From contig NZ_JAFFIX010000003.1 of the NCBI RefSeq assembly GCF_016916835.1, forward strand, positions 1-64,000: a DNA stretch of 64,000 nt, written 5' to 3'. How positions within the stretch are numbered: the first letter of the stretch is position 1; the number at the start of each line of letters is the position of its first letter. This DNA is from Actinacidiphila bryophytorum. Lineage in GTDB: Bacteria; Actinomycetota; Actinomycetes; Streptomycetales; Streptomycetaceae. The position numbers and the translations under genes are program-made. The notes under the pieces are model-generated. The model did not search any database and had not been told where the DNA came from. It saw nothing but the letters and a program-made list of their open reading frames with translations. Below are positions 17,180-24,625 of this stretch, piece after piece.

Positions 17180-18649
17180 ATGGAAGCACTCCAGGCCGTC
17201 CTGGACTGCCGTGGACTCAGCACGGCCCTGACGGTGTTACGGGTCAAGCAGGCCGCCAGCTCCGGCACGGCACCCGACGGCCCGCTGCACGTCCTGCTGG
17301 GCGAGCACTGCCGCCGCGAGGAGGTCTCGCGCGCGCTCGGCGACGTCGCCGACCGCGTACGCTACGTCGGCCCGCCCGGCGAGGAGCCCTCGGCGCTGCC
17401 GCAGAGCGACGGGCCGCAGCACCCGCCGGAGGACCCCTGGTGGAAGCGCCGCGACCTGCGCTACGACCGGGGCCGGCTGCACCTGGGCGGGGTGGACATG
17501 GACCAGCTCGCCCGCCAGGTCGGCACACCCGCGTACGTGTGCAGGGCAGGCCGGGTGCGGGAGAACATCGAGCGGATCTCCGCGGCACTGGCCGCGGCGG
17601 GCCTCGACCACCGCATCTACTACGCCATCAAGGCCAACAGGTCGCCCGCGCTGCTGTCCTACCTGCGCACCTCCGGGCTGTGCGGTGTCGACGTGTGCTC
17701 CACGGGGGAGTTGACGCACGCACTGGGCTGCGGCTTCCCACCCGGCATGATCTCCTTCACCGGCACCTCGCTGTCCCGCCACGACATCGAGGTGCTGGCC
17801 CGCTTCACCGACCTGCGGGTCAACTTCGACTCGGTGTCGGCCCTCGACCGCTTCGGCCGCTCCTGTCCCGGCCGCGACGTCGGCCTGCGCATCAACCCGG
17901 CCGTCGGCGTCGGCTACCAGGGCGACGAGCGGCTGAGCTACAGCGGCGCCGCCACCACGAAGTTCGGCATCTACCGCGAGCACCTGGCCGAGGCCAAGGC
18001 GGTCGCGGAGAAGTGGGGCCTGCGCGTCGTCCGGCTGCACCTGCACGCCGGGTGCGGCTACCTCGACGGCCAACTCGACCAGCTGGAAGCCGCGTTGGAC
18101 GCCGCCGACGCCTTCACCGGCGAGCTGCCCGACCTGGCGGAGGTCAACATCGGCGGCGGCCTCGGCGTCCCGCACACCCCGACCGACGCCCCGCTGGACC
18201 TGGAGCGCTGGGCCGCGGCCGTCGCCCGGCGCTTCGCCGGCCGCGGCCTGACCGTCGCGGTCGAGCCCGGCGACTACCTGGTCAAGGACGCGGGCCTGCT
18301 GCTCACCACCGCCACCTACGTCGAACGACGCCGGGAGGTGCTCTTCGCCGGGCTCGACGCGGGCTTCAACCTCGCCGTGGAACCCGCCTTCTACGGGCTG
18401 CCCTGCGAACCGGTCCCGGTCGTGCCGCGCTGGGAGGAGGGCACCGAGACGTACACCGTCGTCGGCAACATCAACGAGGCGCTCGACCAGTGGGCGGTCG
18501 GCCACCGCATGACCCGGCTGCGCGAGGGCGACCGCGTCGCCCTGATCAACTCCGGCGGCTACGCGGCCTCGATGCGCTCCGACCACTGCCTGCGCGGCGA
18601 GGCGGGCGAGGTGCTGCTGATCGACGAGCAGCCGCCGCCGGCGCCGTAG
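17180..18649 (+). CDS. LysA-like PLP decarboxylase with N-terminal TusA-like extension
   Basis: A 489-residue protein. Residues about 100-480 are a fold type III alanine-racemase-like decarboxylase of the diaminopimelate/ornithine type: 'YYAIKANRSPALL' with the PLP lysine (about 134-146), 'LHLHAGCGYLDG' (about 284-295), 'VNIGGGLGVPH' (about 320-330), 'VEPGDYLV' (about 359-366) and a late 'INSGGYAAS'. The first about 75 residues are extra: 'VLDCRGLSTALTVLRVKQAA' and 'GPLHVLLGEHCRREEVSRAL' resemble a TusA/SirA fold, but the usual CPxP is replaced. The extension may be a docking or carrier module. ATG 17180 follows GGGAGAAG. It would decarboxylate an amino-dicarboxylate-type intermediate; the substrate is unknown. 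Confidence 0.85.
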   Translation: MEALQAVLDCRGLSTALTVLRVKQAASSGTAPDGPLHVLLGEHCRREEVSRALGDVADRVRYVGPPGEEPSALPQSDGPQHPPEDPWWKRRDLRYDRGRLHLGGVDMDQLARQVGTPAYVCRAGRVRENIERISAALAAAGLDHRIYYAIKANRSPALLSYLRTSGLCGVDVCSTGELTHALGCGFPPGMISFTGTSLSRHDIEVLARFTDLRVNFDSVSALDRFGRSCPGRDVGLRINPAVGVGYQGDERLSYSGAATTKFGIYREHLAEAKAVAEKWGLRVVRLHLHAGCGYLDGQLDQLEAALDAADAFTGELPDLAEVNIGGGLGVPHTPTDAPLDLERWAAAVARRFAGRGLTVAVEPGDYLVKDAGLLLTTATYVERRREVLFAGLDAGFNLAVEPAFYGLPCEPVPVVPRWEEGTETYTVVGNINEALDQWAVGHRMTRLREGDRVALINSGGYAASMRSDHCLRGEAGEVLLIDEQPPPAP

Positions 18650-18759
18650 ACACCGACTGCCGCACGGGGACGACGGCGTCCCCGCCCGCACCACCCACGC
18701 CAGCACACCCCACGGCCCCGCCACCGGCCCGGCCGCGTCCCCACACGGAGGAACCCGGA

Positions 18760-19695
18760 ATGCATCTGGTCAACGACAGGCCCGTGAGGGCACCCCTGGG
18801 GGCCGACTCCCCCGAGCCGGTGCCGAGTTACGCCTTCGACCCCGCCGACCCCTGGACGCAGGTCTTCCAGGCGGGGCTGCGCCGAGCGGGCCTGCGCGGC
18901 CGCCGGGTCTACGAGGTCGGCGTCGGCAGCGGCGCCAACGTGCTGTTCATGCTCCGCGAATGCGACGCATCACGGGTGGCGGGCAGCGACCTGGACCGCC
19001 GGCTGCCCGAGGTCGCCCACAGCCTGCTGGCCAGGACCGCACCCGAACTCGCCGACCGCTTCCGGCCCGTGCACGGCCCGGTGAACCTGCTCGACGTCCA
19101 CGAGGCCGTCACCGAGGCCGCCGCGGCCGACGTCGTCGTCGCCTGTCTGCCCCAGGTGCCCGACCCCTACGACCCCCTCTACGACCGCTTCCGCACCGCC
19201 CAGCTGCGGACCGCCGCCCACCGAGGCGACCCCGGCGAGGACCACGTGGCGCACTACTACCCGTGGACCGCCTTCAACGACCAGCCCTTCAACTCGGTCG
19301 GCATGGGCCTGATCGAGGCGCTGCTGACCCGGCTCAAGACCGTCGCGCCGCAGGCCGAAGTGGTGCTCAACCTCGGCTGCCGGATCGGCAAGGCGACCCT
19401 GGTGCAGGTCCTCCGCTCCTACGGCTACCGCACCGAGGAACTCGCCTCGCGGATCGTGCGGCAGCACGCGGGCACCGACATCTCCTTCTTCGCCGCCCTG
19501 GAGAACGCCATGCGCGGCACCGGCTACGAGCACGACGTCCGCTGCGAGTTCTACGCCGACCCCCAGGGCCGCACCCGGCTGTCCGCACGGGAGGCCACGT
19601 CGCTGCTCGACGCCGACCCGTCCGCGCCGGTCTACCACGAGATCTGCGTCCTGCGCGGCCACCCGCAGGCGGCGGCGACCGGGGCGACACGGTGA
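18760..19695 (+). CDS. Class I SAM-dependent methyltransferase-like protein
   Basis: A 311-residue protein with the SAM-binding motif I 'VYEVGVGSGANVLFML' (about 48-63), an acidic 'GSDLDRRLPEVA' (about 74-85) as motif II and 'ADVVVACLPQVPDPYDPLY' (about 122-140) as the post-II/motif IV region, similar to the small-domain (PrmC-like) methyltransferases. A canonical GGAG precedes ATG 18760. The stop overlaps the next gene (GTGA). It may methylate the nascent product, though I do not recognise a precise subfamily; an atypical methyltransferase fold doing another reaction cannot be excluded. Confidence 0.65.
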   Translation: MHLVNDRPVRAPLGADSPEPVPSYAFDPADPWTQVFQAGLRRAGLRGRRVYEVGVGSGANVLFMLRECDASRVAGSDLDRRLPEVAHSLLARTAPELADRFRPVHGPVNLLDVHEAVTEAAAADVVVACLPQVPDPYDPLYDRFRTAQLRTAAHRGDPGEDHVAHYYPWTAFNDQPFNSVGMGLIEALLTRLKTVAPQAEVVLNLGCRIGKATLVQVLRSYGYRTEELASRIVRQHAGTDISFFAALENAMRGTGYEHDVRCEFYADPQGRTRLSAREATSLLDADPSAPVYHEICVLRGHPQAAATGATR

Positions 19696-20741
19696 CCGGC
19701 CTTCCCGGTGCGCCGCGCTTCCGGCAGGCGGATCCCGGCGCCCCCTTCAGCCTGCCCATCAGGAACCGCCCCTTCCTGGCCGGCTCCGCCCACCCCAGCT
19801 TCCCCGAACGCATCGGCGACGCGGGGGAGATGATCCCGGTCCTGGAGGCCGACGTGCCCGGCGGCCTCGCCGACGGTCTGCTCGCGGGCGCGGTCCGCGA
19901 GGTCGTGGACGCGGAACTGCCACTCAGCGGCGGGGTGCTGATCCGCGGCCTGCCGCTCACCGACCGGCCCGGCTTCGAAAAGCTCGTCACCGGTCTCGGC
20001 TACGAGGCGCTCGGCTACCGCGGCGGCATCGCCGTCCGCAAGAACGACTCCGGCGTCGCCCTCAAGGCCAGCGAGGAGGACCCCAGGATCACGCTGTCAC
20101 CGCACAACGAGATGGCCTACCTGCCCGACTTCCCCCGCCGGGTGTTCTTCTTCTGCGAGACCGCCGCCCCCAGCGGCGGCGAAGTCCCGGTCAACGACAT
20201 CCGCGAGACCGCAGCGGCCATCCCGGACGACGTCAAAGCCGCCTTCCGCACCCGCGGGGTGCGCTACCACCGCACCCTCGCCATGTCGTCCGGCCCCGGC
20301 GCCACCGGCTGGGCCGACACCTTCGGCACCACCGACCGCGGACAACTCGCCGACCACCTCGCCGCGTCGGGCTACACCTCCGAGTGGGACGGCGACGTCC
20401 TGCGCTACCACTACCGGCGCGAGGCGTTCACCACCCATCCCGAGAGCGATGAGGAGCTGTGGTTCAACCAGGTGACCGAACTGCACTGCTCCTACTGGCG
20501 CTCCCACCCCGACTTCGCCGCCGACCTGCCCGCGTACGACTACCCGGCGACCACCACCTACGGCGACGGCACGCCCTTCGAGGACGACGAGATCTCCTTC
20601 CTGCGCGGGGTGCTGTGGCGTACCACCAAGGCGGTACGCATGCTCCCCGGCGACCTGCTGGTGCTCGACAACCAGGTCGTGCAGCACGGCCGGATGGCCT
20701 ACCGGGGCACCCGCCGCCACTACGTCAGCCTCAGCCGCTGA
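19692..20741 (+). CDS. TauD/SyrP-like Fe(II)/2-oxoglutarate-dependent oxygenase
   Basis: A 349-residue non-heme iron oxygenase of the TauD/TfdA superfamily. The facial triad is visible: His and Glu in 'LSPHNEMAYLPDFP' (about 135-148) and the distal His in 'VVQHGRMAYRGTRR' (about 329-342), the latter followed by the Arg that binds 2-oxoglutarate. SyrP-type members hydroxylate amino acids, often while tethered to a carrier protein, so a substrate held on the PCP of the megasynthase is possible. Start GTG 19692 overlaps the methyltransferase stop. Desaturation or ring formation are alternatives to hydroxylation. Confidence 0.85.
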   Translation: MTGLPGAPRFRQADPGAPFSLPIRNRPFLAGSAHPSFPERIGDAGEMIPVLEADVPGGLADGLLAGAVREVVDAELPLSGGVLIRGLPLTDRPGFEKLVTGLGYEALGYRGGIAVRKNDSGVALKASEEDPRITLSPHNEMAYLPDFPRRVFFFCETAAPSGGEVPVNDIRETAAAIPDDVKAAFRTRGVRYHRTLAMSSGPGATGWADTFGTTDRGQLADHLAASGYTSEWDGDVLRYHYRREAFTTHPESDEELWFNQVTELHCSYWRSHPDFAADLPAYDYPATTTYGDGTPFEDDEISFLRGVLWRTTKAVRMLPGDLLVLDNQVVQHGRMAYRGTRRHYVSLSR

Positions 20742-20792
20742 GCCGCACTCCCACCAGCTGAGACATTCCAACCGACTTGGGAAAGGCGACCC

Positions 20793-21956
20793 TTGGCCAC
20801 CCGCAAACCCCGAGACCGGCCCCTGCGGCCGTGGTTCTCGTCCGGGCCGTGCGCCAAACGGCCCGGCTGGGACCCCGGCGACCTCAAGGGCGCCTTCGTC
20901 GGCCGCTCCCACCGCCACCCCGACGGGCGGGCACGGCTGCGGGAGGTGATCGAGCGGTCCGCACACCTGCTGGGGCTGCCGCCCGGCTACCGCCTCGCCG
21001 TCGTGCCCGGCTCCGACACCGGCGCCATCGAGTGCGCGATGTGGAACCTGCTCGGCCCGCGCGGCGTCGACGTCTGCGCCTGGGAGAACTTCGGCCACAC
21101 CTGGCTCGCCGACGTCACCGACCAACTGCGGCTGCCCGACGTGACCGTCCACCGCGCCGACTACGGCCGGCTGCCGGACCTCACCCGGGTCGACTTCACC
21201 CACGACGTCGTCTTCCCCTGGAACGGCACCACCTCCGGCGTCCGCGTCCCCGACGCCGAGTGGATCCCCCGCGACCGCACCGGGCTCACCCTGTGCGACG
21301 CGACCTCCGCCGTCTTCGGCATGGACGTCGACTTCGGCAAGCTCGACGCCGTCACCTGGTCCTGGCAGAAAGCACTCGGCGGTGAAGGCGCCCACGGCAT
21401 GCTCGCCCTCTCCCCGGCCGCCGCCGACCGCATCGCCACCCACCGGCCCGAGCGCCCGCTGCCCAAGATCTTCCGCATCGCCCGCGAAGGGCGGCTGCTG
21501 GACGACGTCTTCGACGGCTTCTTCATCAACTCGCCCTCGATGCTCGCCGTCGAGGACGTGCTCGGCGCCCTCGACTGGTGCGAACAGGCAGGCGGGCTCC
21601 CCGAGATGACCGCCCGCTCCCGGCGCAACCTCGCCACCGTCGCCGCATGGGTCGCAGACCGCCCCCACGTCCGCTTCCTCGCCACCGACCCGGCGACCGT
21701 CTCCCCGACCAGCATCTGCCTCACCTTCACCTCACCCACGCTCGACGCGCTGCCACCGCAGGGGCGCCACGACTTCGTGGCGCGGCTGTGCGCCAAGGTC
21801 GAGGCGGAAGGCGCCGGTTACGACATCGCCGGGCACCGCGAGGCGCCCCCCGGCATCCGCGTCTGGGGCGGGCCGACCGTCGACACCGAGGACATCGCCC
21901 TGCTGCTGCCCTGGATCGACTGGGCCTACGCCGAGACCGAGAAGGAGTTCGCATGA
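20793..21956 (+). CDS. SerC-like phosphoserine aminotransferase paralogue
   Basis: A 387-residue class V aminotransferase of the phosphoserine transaminase type. Diagnostic segments are 'FSSGPCAKRPGW' (about 15-26), 'GRSHRHPDGRARL' (about 38-50), 'VPGSDTGAIECAMWNL' (about 72-87), 'LCDATSAVFGM' (about 168-178) and the PLP lysine in 'WSWQKALGGEGAHG' (about 189-202). The start is TTG 20793, with AAAGG 6 nt upstream. SerC acts on 3-phosphohydroxypyruvate and also on 2-oxo-3-hydroxy-4-phosphobutanoate. Together with the locus kinase, dehydrogenase and phosphatase, it suggests transamination of a phosphorylated keto acid to make a dedicated amino acid. The stop overlaps the phosphatase start (ATGA). 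Confidence 0.88.
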   Translation: MATRKPRDRPLRPWFSSGPCAKRPGWDPGDLKGAFVGRSHRHPDGRARLREVIERSAHLLGLPPGYRLAVVPGSDTGAIECAMWNLLGPRGVDVCAWENFGHTWLADVTDQLRLPDVTVHRADYGRLPDLTRVDFTHDVVFPWNGTTSGVRVPDAEWIPRDRTGLTLCDATSAVFGMDVDFGKLDAVTWSWQKALGGEGAHGMLALSPAAADRIATHRPERPLPKIFRIAREGRLLDDVFDGFFINSPSMLAVEDVLGALDWCEQAGGLPEMTARSRRNLATVAAWVADRPHVRFLATDPATVSPTSICLTFTSPTLDALPPQGRHDFVARLCAKVEAEGAGYDIAGHREAPPGIRVWGGPTVDTEDIALLLPWIDWAYAETEKEFA

Positions 21957-22753
21957 CCGAGCCCGGCGCGGACCCGCACACCCGCGAACTGCTCACCTTC
22001 GCGGAACGCCTCGCCGACGAGGCCCGCAAACTCCTCACGGCAGCCGCCGACGTCGGGGCGGACGCCGTCCGCCCCGACATCAAGGCCGACAACAGCTACG
22101 TCACCGCCACCGACCGGGCCATCGAGTACCGGCTGCGCGAACTCGTCGCCGACGCCTACCCGGGACACGGTGTCCTGGGCGAGGAGTTCGGGGCGCACGG
22201 CCTCGACGCGGACCATGTGTGGGTCCTCGACCCGCTCGACGGCACCGCTGCCTTCGTCGCCGGCGTGCCCGTCTACGGCACCCTCATCGGCCTTGCCCGG
22301 CACGGCAGTCCATGGCTCGGCGTCATGGACTACCCCGCCACCGCCGAACGCTGGACCGGCGTCCACGGCGCCTTCGCCCGGCGCAACGGGGCGCCCGTCC
22401 GCACGAGGCCGAGTACGGACCTGGGGTCCGCGCTCGCCACCTGTTCCAACCCCGACTTCTTCGCCGCGTCCGACGCGGATCGGCTCGCGCGGGTCCGGGA
22501 GCGGGTCCAGTACACGCTGTACGGCGCCAGCTCCTACGCCTTCGGCCTTCTTGCGGCCGGACGCACCGACCTGGCCGTCGACTGCGGCCTCAAGCCGTAT
22601 GACGTCTTCGCGCCCGCGGCCGTCATCTCGGGCGCAGGCGGCCACGTGTCCGACTGGGCCGGCGCCCCGCCCTCCCTGACCCCGACGTCCACCACCTACC
22701 TCTCCACCTCCACCCCCGCCCTCCACCGGGAGGTCCTCCCCCTCCTGCGCTGA
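21953..22753 (+). CDS. Inositol monophosphatase-family phosphatase
   Basis: A 266-residue Mg-dependent phosphatase of the IMPase/HisN family. The metal-binding motifs are 'LGEEFG' (about 68-73), 'WVLDPLDGTAAF' (about 83-94) and the late 'CGLKPYDVFAPAAVISGAGG' (about 208-227), where the usual W-D reads Y-D. It overlaps the SerC-like gene by 4 nt. Members remove phosphate from inositol phosphates, histidinol phosphate or similar compounds; here it probably removes the phosphate added by the glycerate-kinase-like enzyme after transamination. Last gene of the operon; a hairpin and repeats follow. Confidence 0.87.
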   Translation: MTEPGADPHTRELLTFAERLADEARKLLTAAADVGADAVRPDIKADNSYVTATDRAIEYRLRELVADAYPGHGVLGEEFGAHGLDADHVWVLDPLDGTAAFVAGVPVYGTLIGLARHGSPWLGVMDYPATAERWTGVHGAFARRNGAPVRTRPSTDLGSALATCSNPDFFAASDADRLARVRERVQYTLYGASSYAFGLLAAGRTDLAVDCGLKPYDVFAPAAVISGAGGHVSDWAGAPPSLTPTSTTYLSTSTPALHREVLPLLR

Positions 22754-22768
22754 CCCGCACGCACGGGT

Positions 22769-22785
22769 GCGCCCCCCAGGGGCGC
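22769..22785 (+). terminator. Hairpin after the phosphatase gene
   Basis: A 7-bp GC stem (22769-22775 with 22779-22785) around a 3-nt loop lies 15 nt after the phosphatase stop. It merges into the first repeat arm. No T-run follows, as is usual for Streptomyces terminators. Confidence 0.45.
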
Positions 22786-23010
22786 GGGGAACTGCGCGCC
22801 CAGCCCCCACCGGCCGGTGGTCCGTCTTCGACAGAAACGGCCCCTTCGGGTCGGTGACGACCCGCGCGTGGGTGGTGGGCTGGTCGCGCAGTTCCCCGCG
22901 CCCCTGGGGTGGTGGCGGTGCGTTGCCACGGGGCGGTGGTTGGGGGTTGGTCGCGCAGTTCCCCGCGCCCCCGGGGGGCGGTGGGTGGGGGTCCCCGCGC
23001 CCCCGGGGCG
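22774..23010. repeat. Cluster of Streptomyces intergenic inverted-repeat arms
   Basis: One forward arm (22778-22805, core 'ggggcgcggggaactgcgcg') faces two reverse arms (22878-22905 and 22945-22971, core 'cgcgcagttccccgcgcccc') and a shortened fragment (22991-23008). The spacer at 22820-22868 contains the segment found in reverse complement in the megasynthase linker at 7862-7892. No convincing gene is present. Long open frames here are by-products of GC-rich repeats. Confidence 0.85.
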
Positions 23011-23105
23011 GTGCCCGGGAAGGGGGCGGGGCGGAGCCCCGGGGAGGGGGTGGCGGGGGTGCGTCAGGGGCCACCGGCCTGTGAAGGCCATTTTTGCGCA
23101 ACGTC

Positions 23106-23133
23106 TTGACGGGTCCTCAGTGAACGCTAACAT
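23106..23133 (+). promoter_or_regulatory. Promoter with overlapping LacI-type operator (sugar ABC operon)
   Basis: TTGACG (23106-23111) and TAACAT (23128-23133) are 16 nt apart. The operator-like 'agtgaacgctaaca' (23119-23132) overlaps the spacer and the -10. Its core resembles the half-sites of LacI-family sugar repressors and recurs near the gene start at 23387-23400. Confidence 0.55.
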
Positions 23134-23386
23134 TCTCGGAAGACGACGGAGTCCAGGGACCGCACGAACCGCTGAAACCCCCTGGTACCCCGGACGCCAG
23201 CGTGTTGCGAATGTGTACGCGTGGGCGTCAAAGAGACGCGGGAGAAGTCGGCGCCGCCGCAACGGCACCGATTCTCCCGTCGTGATCACCGTGGGCACCC
23301 CGCCCGCCGGGCTGGATCCGGGTCGCGCCGACCCGCCCCCCGGCACAGCGGGAAGCCCGAGAACGGCATTTTCTGCGCGATCTGTA

Positions 23387-23400
23387 TGTGAGCGCTAACA
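23387..23400. promoter_or_regulatory. Second LacI-type operator-like site
   Basis: 'tgtgagcgctaaca' has the palindromic core AGCGCT and differs by two bases from the site at 23119-23132. It lies 37 nt before the binding-protein gene. Two such sites about 268 bp apart would allow looping or roadblock repression. Between them (23140-23380) I see no gene. Confidence 0.55.
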
Positions 23401-23437
23401 ACTGGCTGCGAGGCCTTTCCGGACGGGATGTTGGGTC

Positions 23438-24625
23438 ATGGGTGCAGTGCGGAGTGGGCGGGTCGGACGAGCCGGGCTGGGGCGCCGCTGCGGCGCCGCG
23501 GCCGTCGTGCTCGCGGTGGTGGTCGGCGCGGCGGCGTGCAGCAAGAGCGGCGCGGGCTCGTCGTCGAACGACAATTCCGGCAGCGGTGCCGGCTCCTCGG
23601 GCGGTTCGTCGTCGAACGCGCCCGCGGTGACGATCCAGGGCGACATCACCTTCAACGACGCCAACCTCGCGAAGCTGGACGCGGCGCTGAAGCAGGCCCT
23701 CCAGGGCAAGGACCTGTCGAAGCTGGACGAGGCGATGGTCGTGAACGTCGCCGTCGACTACTGGAACGCCGGAAAGATCGGCTTCAACAAGGGCCTGAAG
23801 GACCTCGGCGTCAAGGGCACCTACCAGGCCCCGGCGAACGGCCGCCTCGACCAGCAGCTGTCGATCATCCAGACGCTGCGCGGCCAGGGGATCACGGGAC
23901 TGAGCGTCTCGGCGATCGACCCGACCGCCATCAAGGCCCCGATCGCGTCGGCGAACAGCGCGGGCATCCCGGTGCTGGCGATCGACTCGCCGCTGCCGAA
24001 GGAGGACGGCGCCGCCCTCTACCTGGGCACCCCGAACTACCAGGCGGGCCAGAAGGCCGGCGAGGCGATGAAGCAGGCGCTGAACGGCAAGGGCCAGGTC
24101 GTGATCCTGGTCGGCTCGCTGACCACGTCGAACGCCGTCGAGCGCATCCAGGGCTTCGAGGACGCGTTGAAGGGCACCGACATCAAGGTCGCGCAGAAGC
24201 TCAGCGACGGCATGGACGCGGCCAAGGCCCTCACCAACGCGCAGACCGCGATCCAGACCAACCCCAACATCAACGGCCTGTACGGGGTGTACTCCTACGA
24301 CGGCCCGTCCGCGGGCCAGGCCGTGCAGGCCGCGGGCAAGTCCGGCAAGGTCAAGATCATCTCGGACGACTCGGACCCGCAGACGCTGAAGTTCGTGCAG
24401 TCGGGCGTCATCCAGGCCACCGTCCTGCAGCAGCCGTACCAGCAGGGCTACACCGGCGCGTACCTGCTGGCGGCACTCAAGGTGCTCGGCAAGCAGGCCA
24501 CCTTGGACCTGGTCAAGCCGTACCTGGAGTCGGACGGCAGCACGATCAGCTCGGGCGTGGGCCTGGTCACGCAGGCCAACCTCAGTGACTACCAGGCCAA
24601 GCTGACCTCGCTGGGCATCGGCTGA
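23438..24625 (+). CDS. Sugar ABC transporter substrate-binding lipoprotein
   Basis: A 395-residue periplasmic-type binding protein of the ribose/pentose (Peripla_BP_4) group, anchored as a lipoprotein. The signal sequence ends in 'VGAAAC', with Cys34 as the lipid-modified residue, followed by a Ser/Gly-rich tether. Features such as 'SVSAIDPTAIKAPIASANSA', 'IPVLAIDSPLP', 'GTPNYQAGQKAGEAMKQAL' and 'LYGVYSYDGPSAGQAVQAAG' are typical of the fold. It captures a sugar, likely a pentose, for the ATPase and permease that follow with 1-nt and 4-nt overlaps. The downstream secreted arabinofuranosidase suggests L-arabinose. Operator-like sites upstream imply induction by the sugar. Confidence 0.88.
   Translation: MGAVRSGRVGRAGLGRRCGAAAVVLAVVVGAAACSKSGAGSSSNDNSGSGAGSSGGSSSNAPAVTIQGDITFNDANLAKLDAALKQALQGKDLSKLDEAMVVNVAVDYWNAGKIGFNKGLKDLGVKGTYQAPANGRLDQQLSIIQTLRGQGITGLSVSAIDPTAIKAPIASANSAGIPVLAIDSPLPKEDGAALYLGTPNYQAGQKAGEAMKQALNGKGQVVILVGSLTTSNAVERIQGFEDALKGTDIKVAQKLSDGMDAAKALTNAQTAIQTNPNINGLYGVYSYDGPSAGQAVQAAGKSGKVKIISDDSDPQTLKFVQSGVIQATVLQQPYQQGYTGAYLLAALKVLGKQATLDLVKPYLESDGSTISSGVGLVTQANLSDYQAKLTSLGIG

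Noticed and set aside
22767-23398. Several overlapping open frames on both strands in the repeat region
   Set aside because: The translations are Gly/Pro/Arg repeats produced by the intergenic inverted-repeat arms; no start with a ribosome site and no codon bias.
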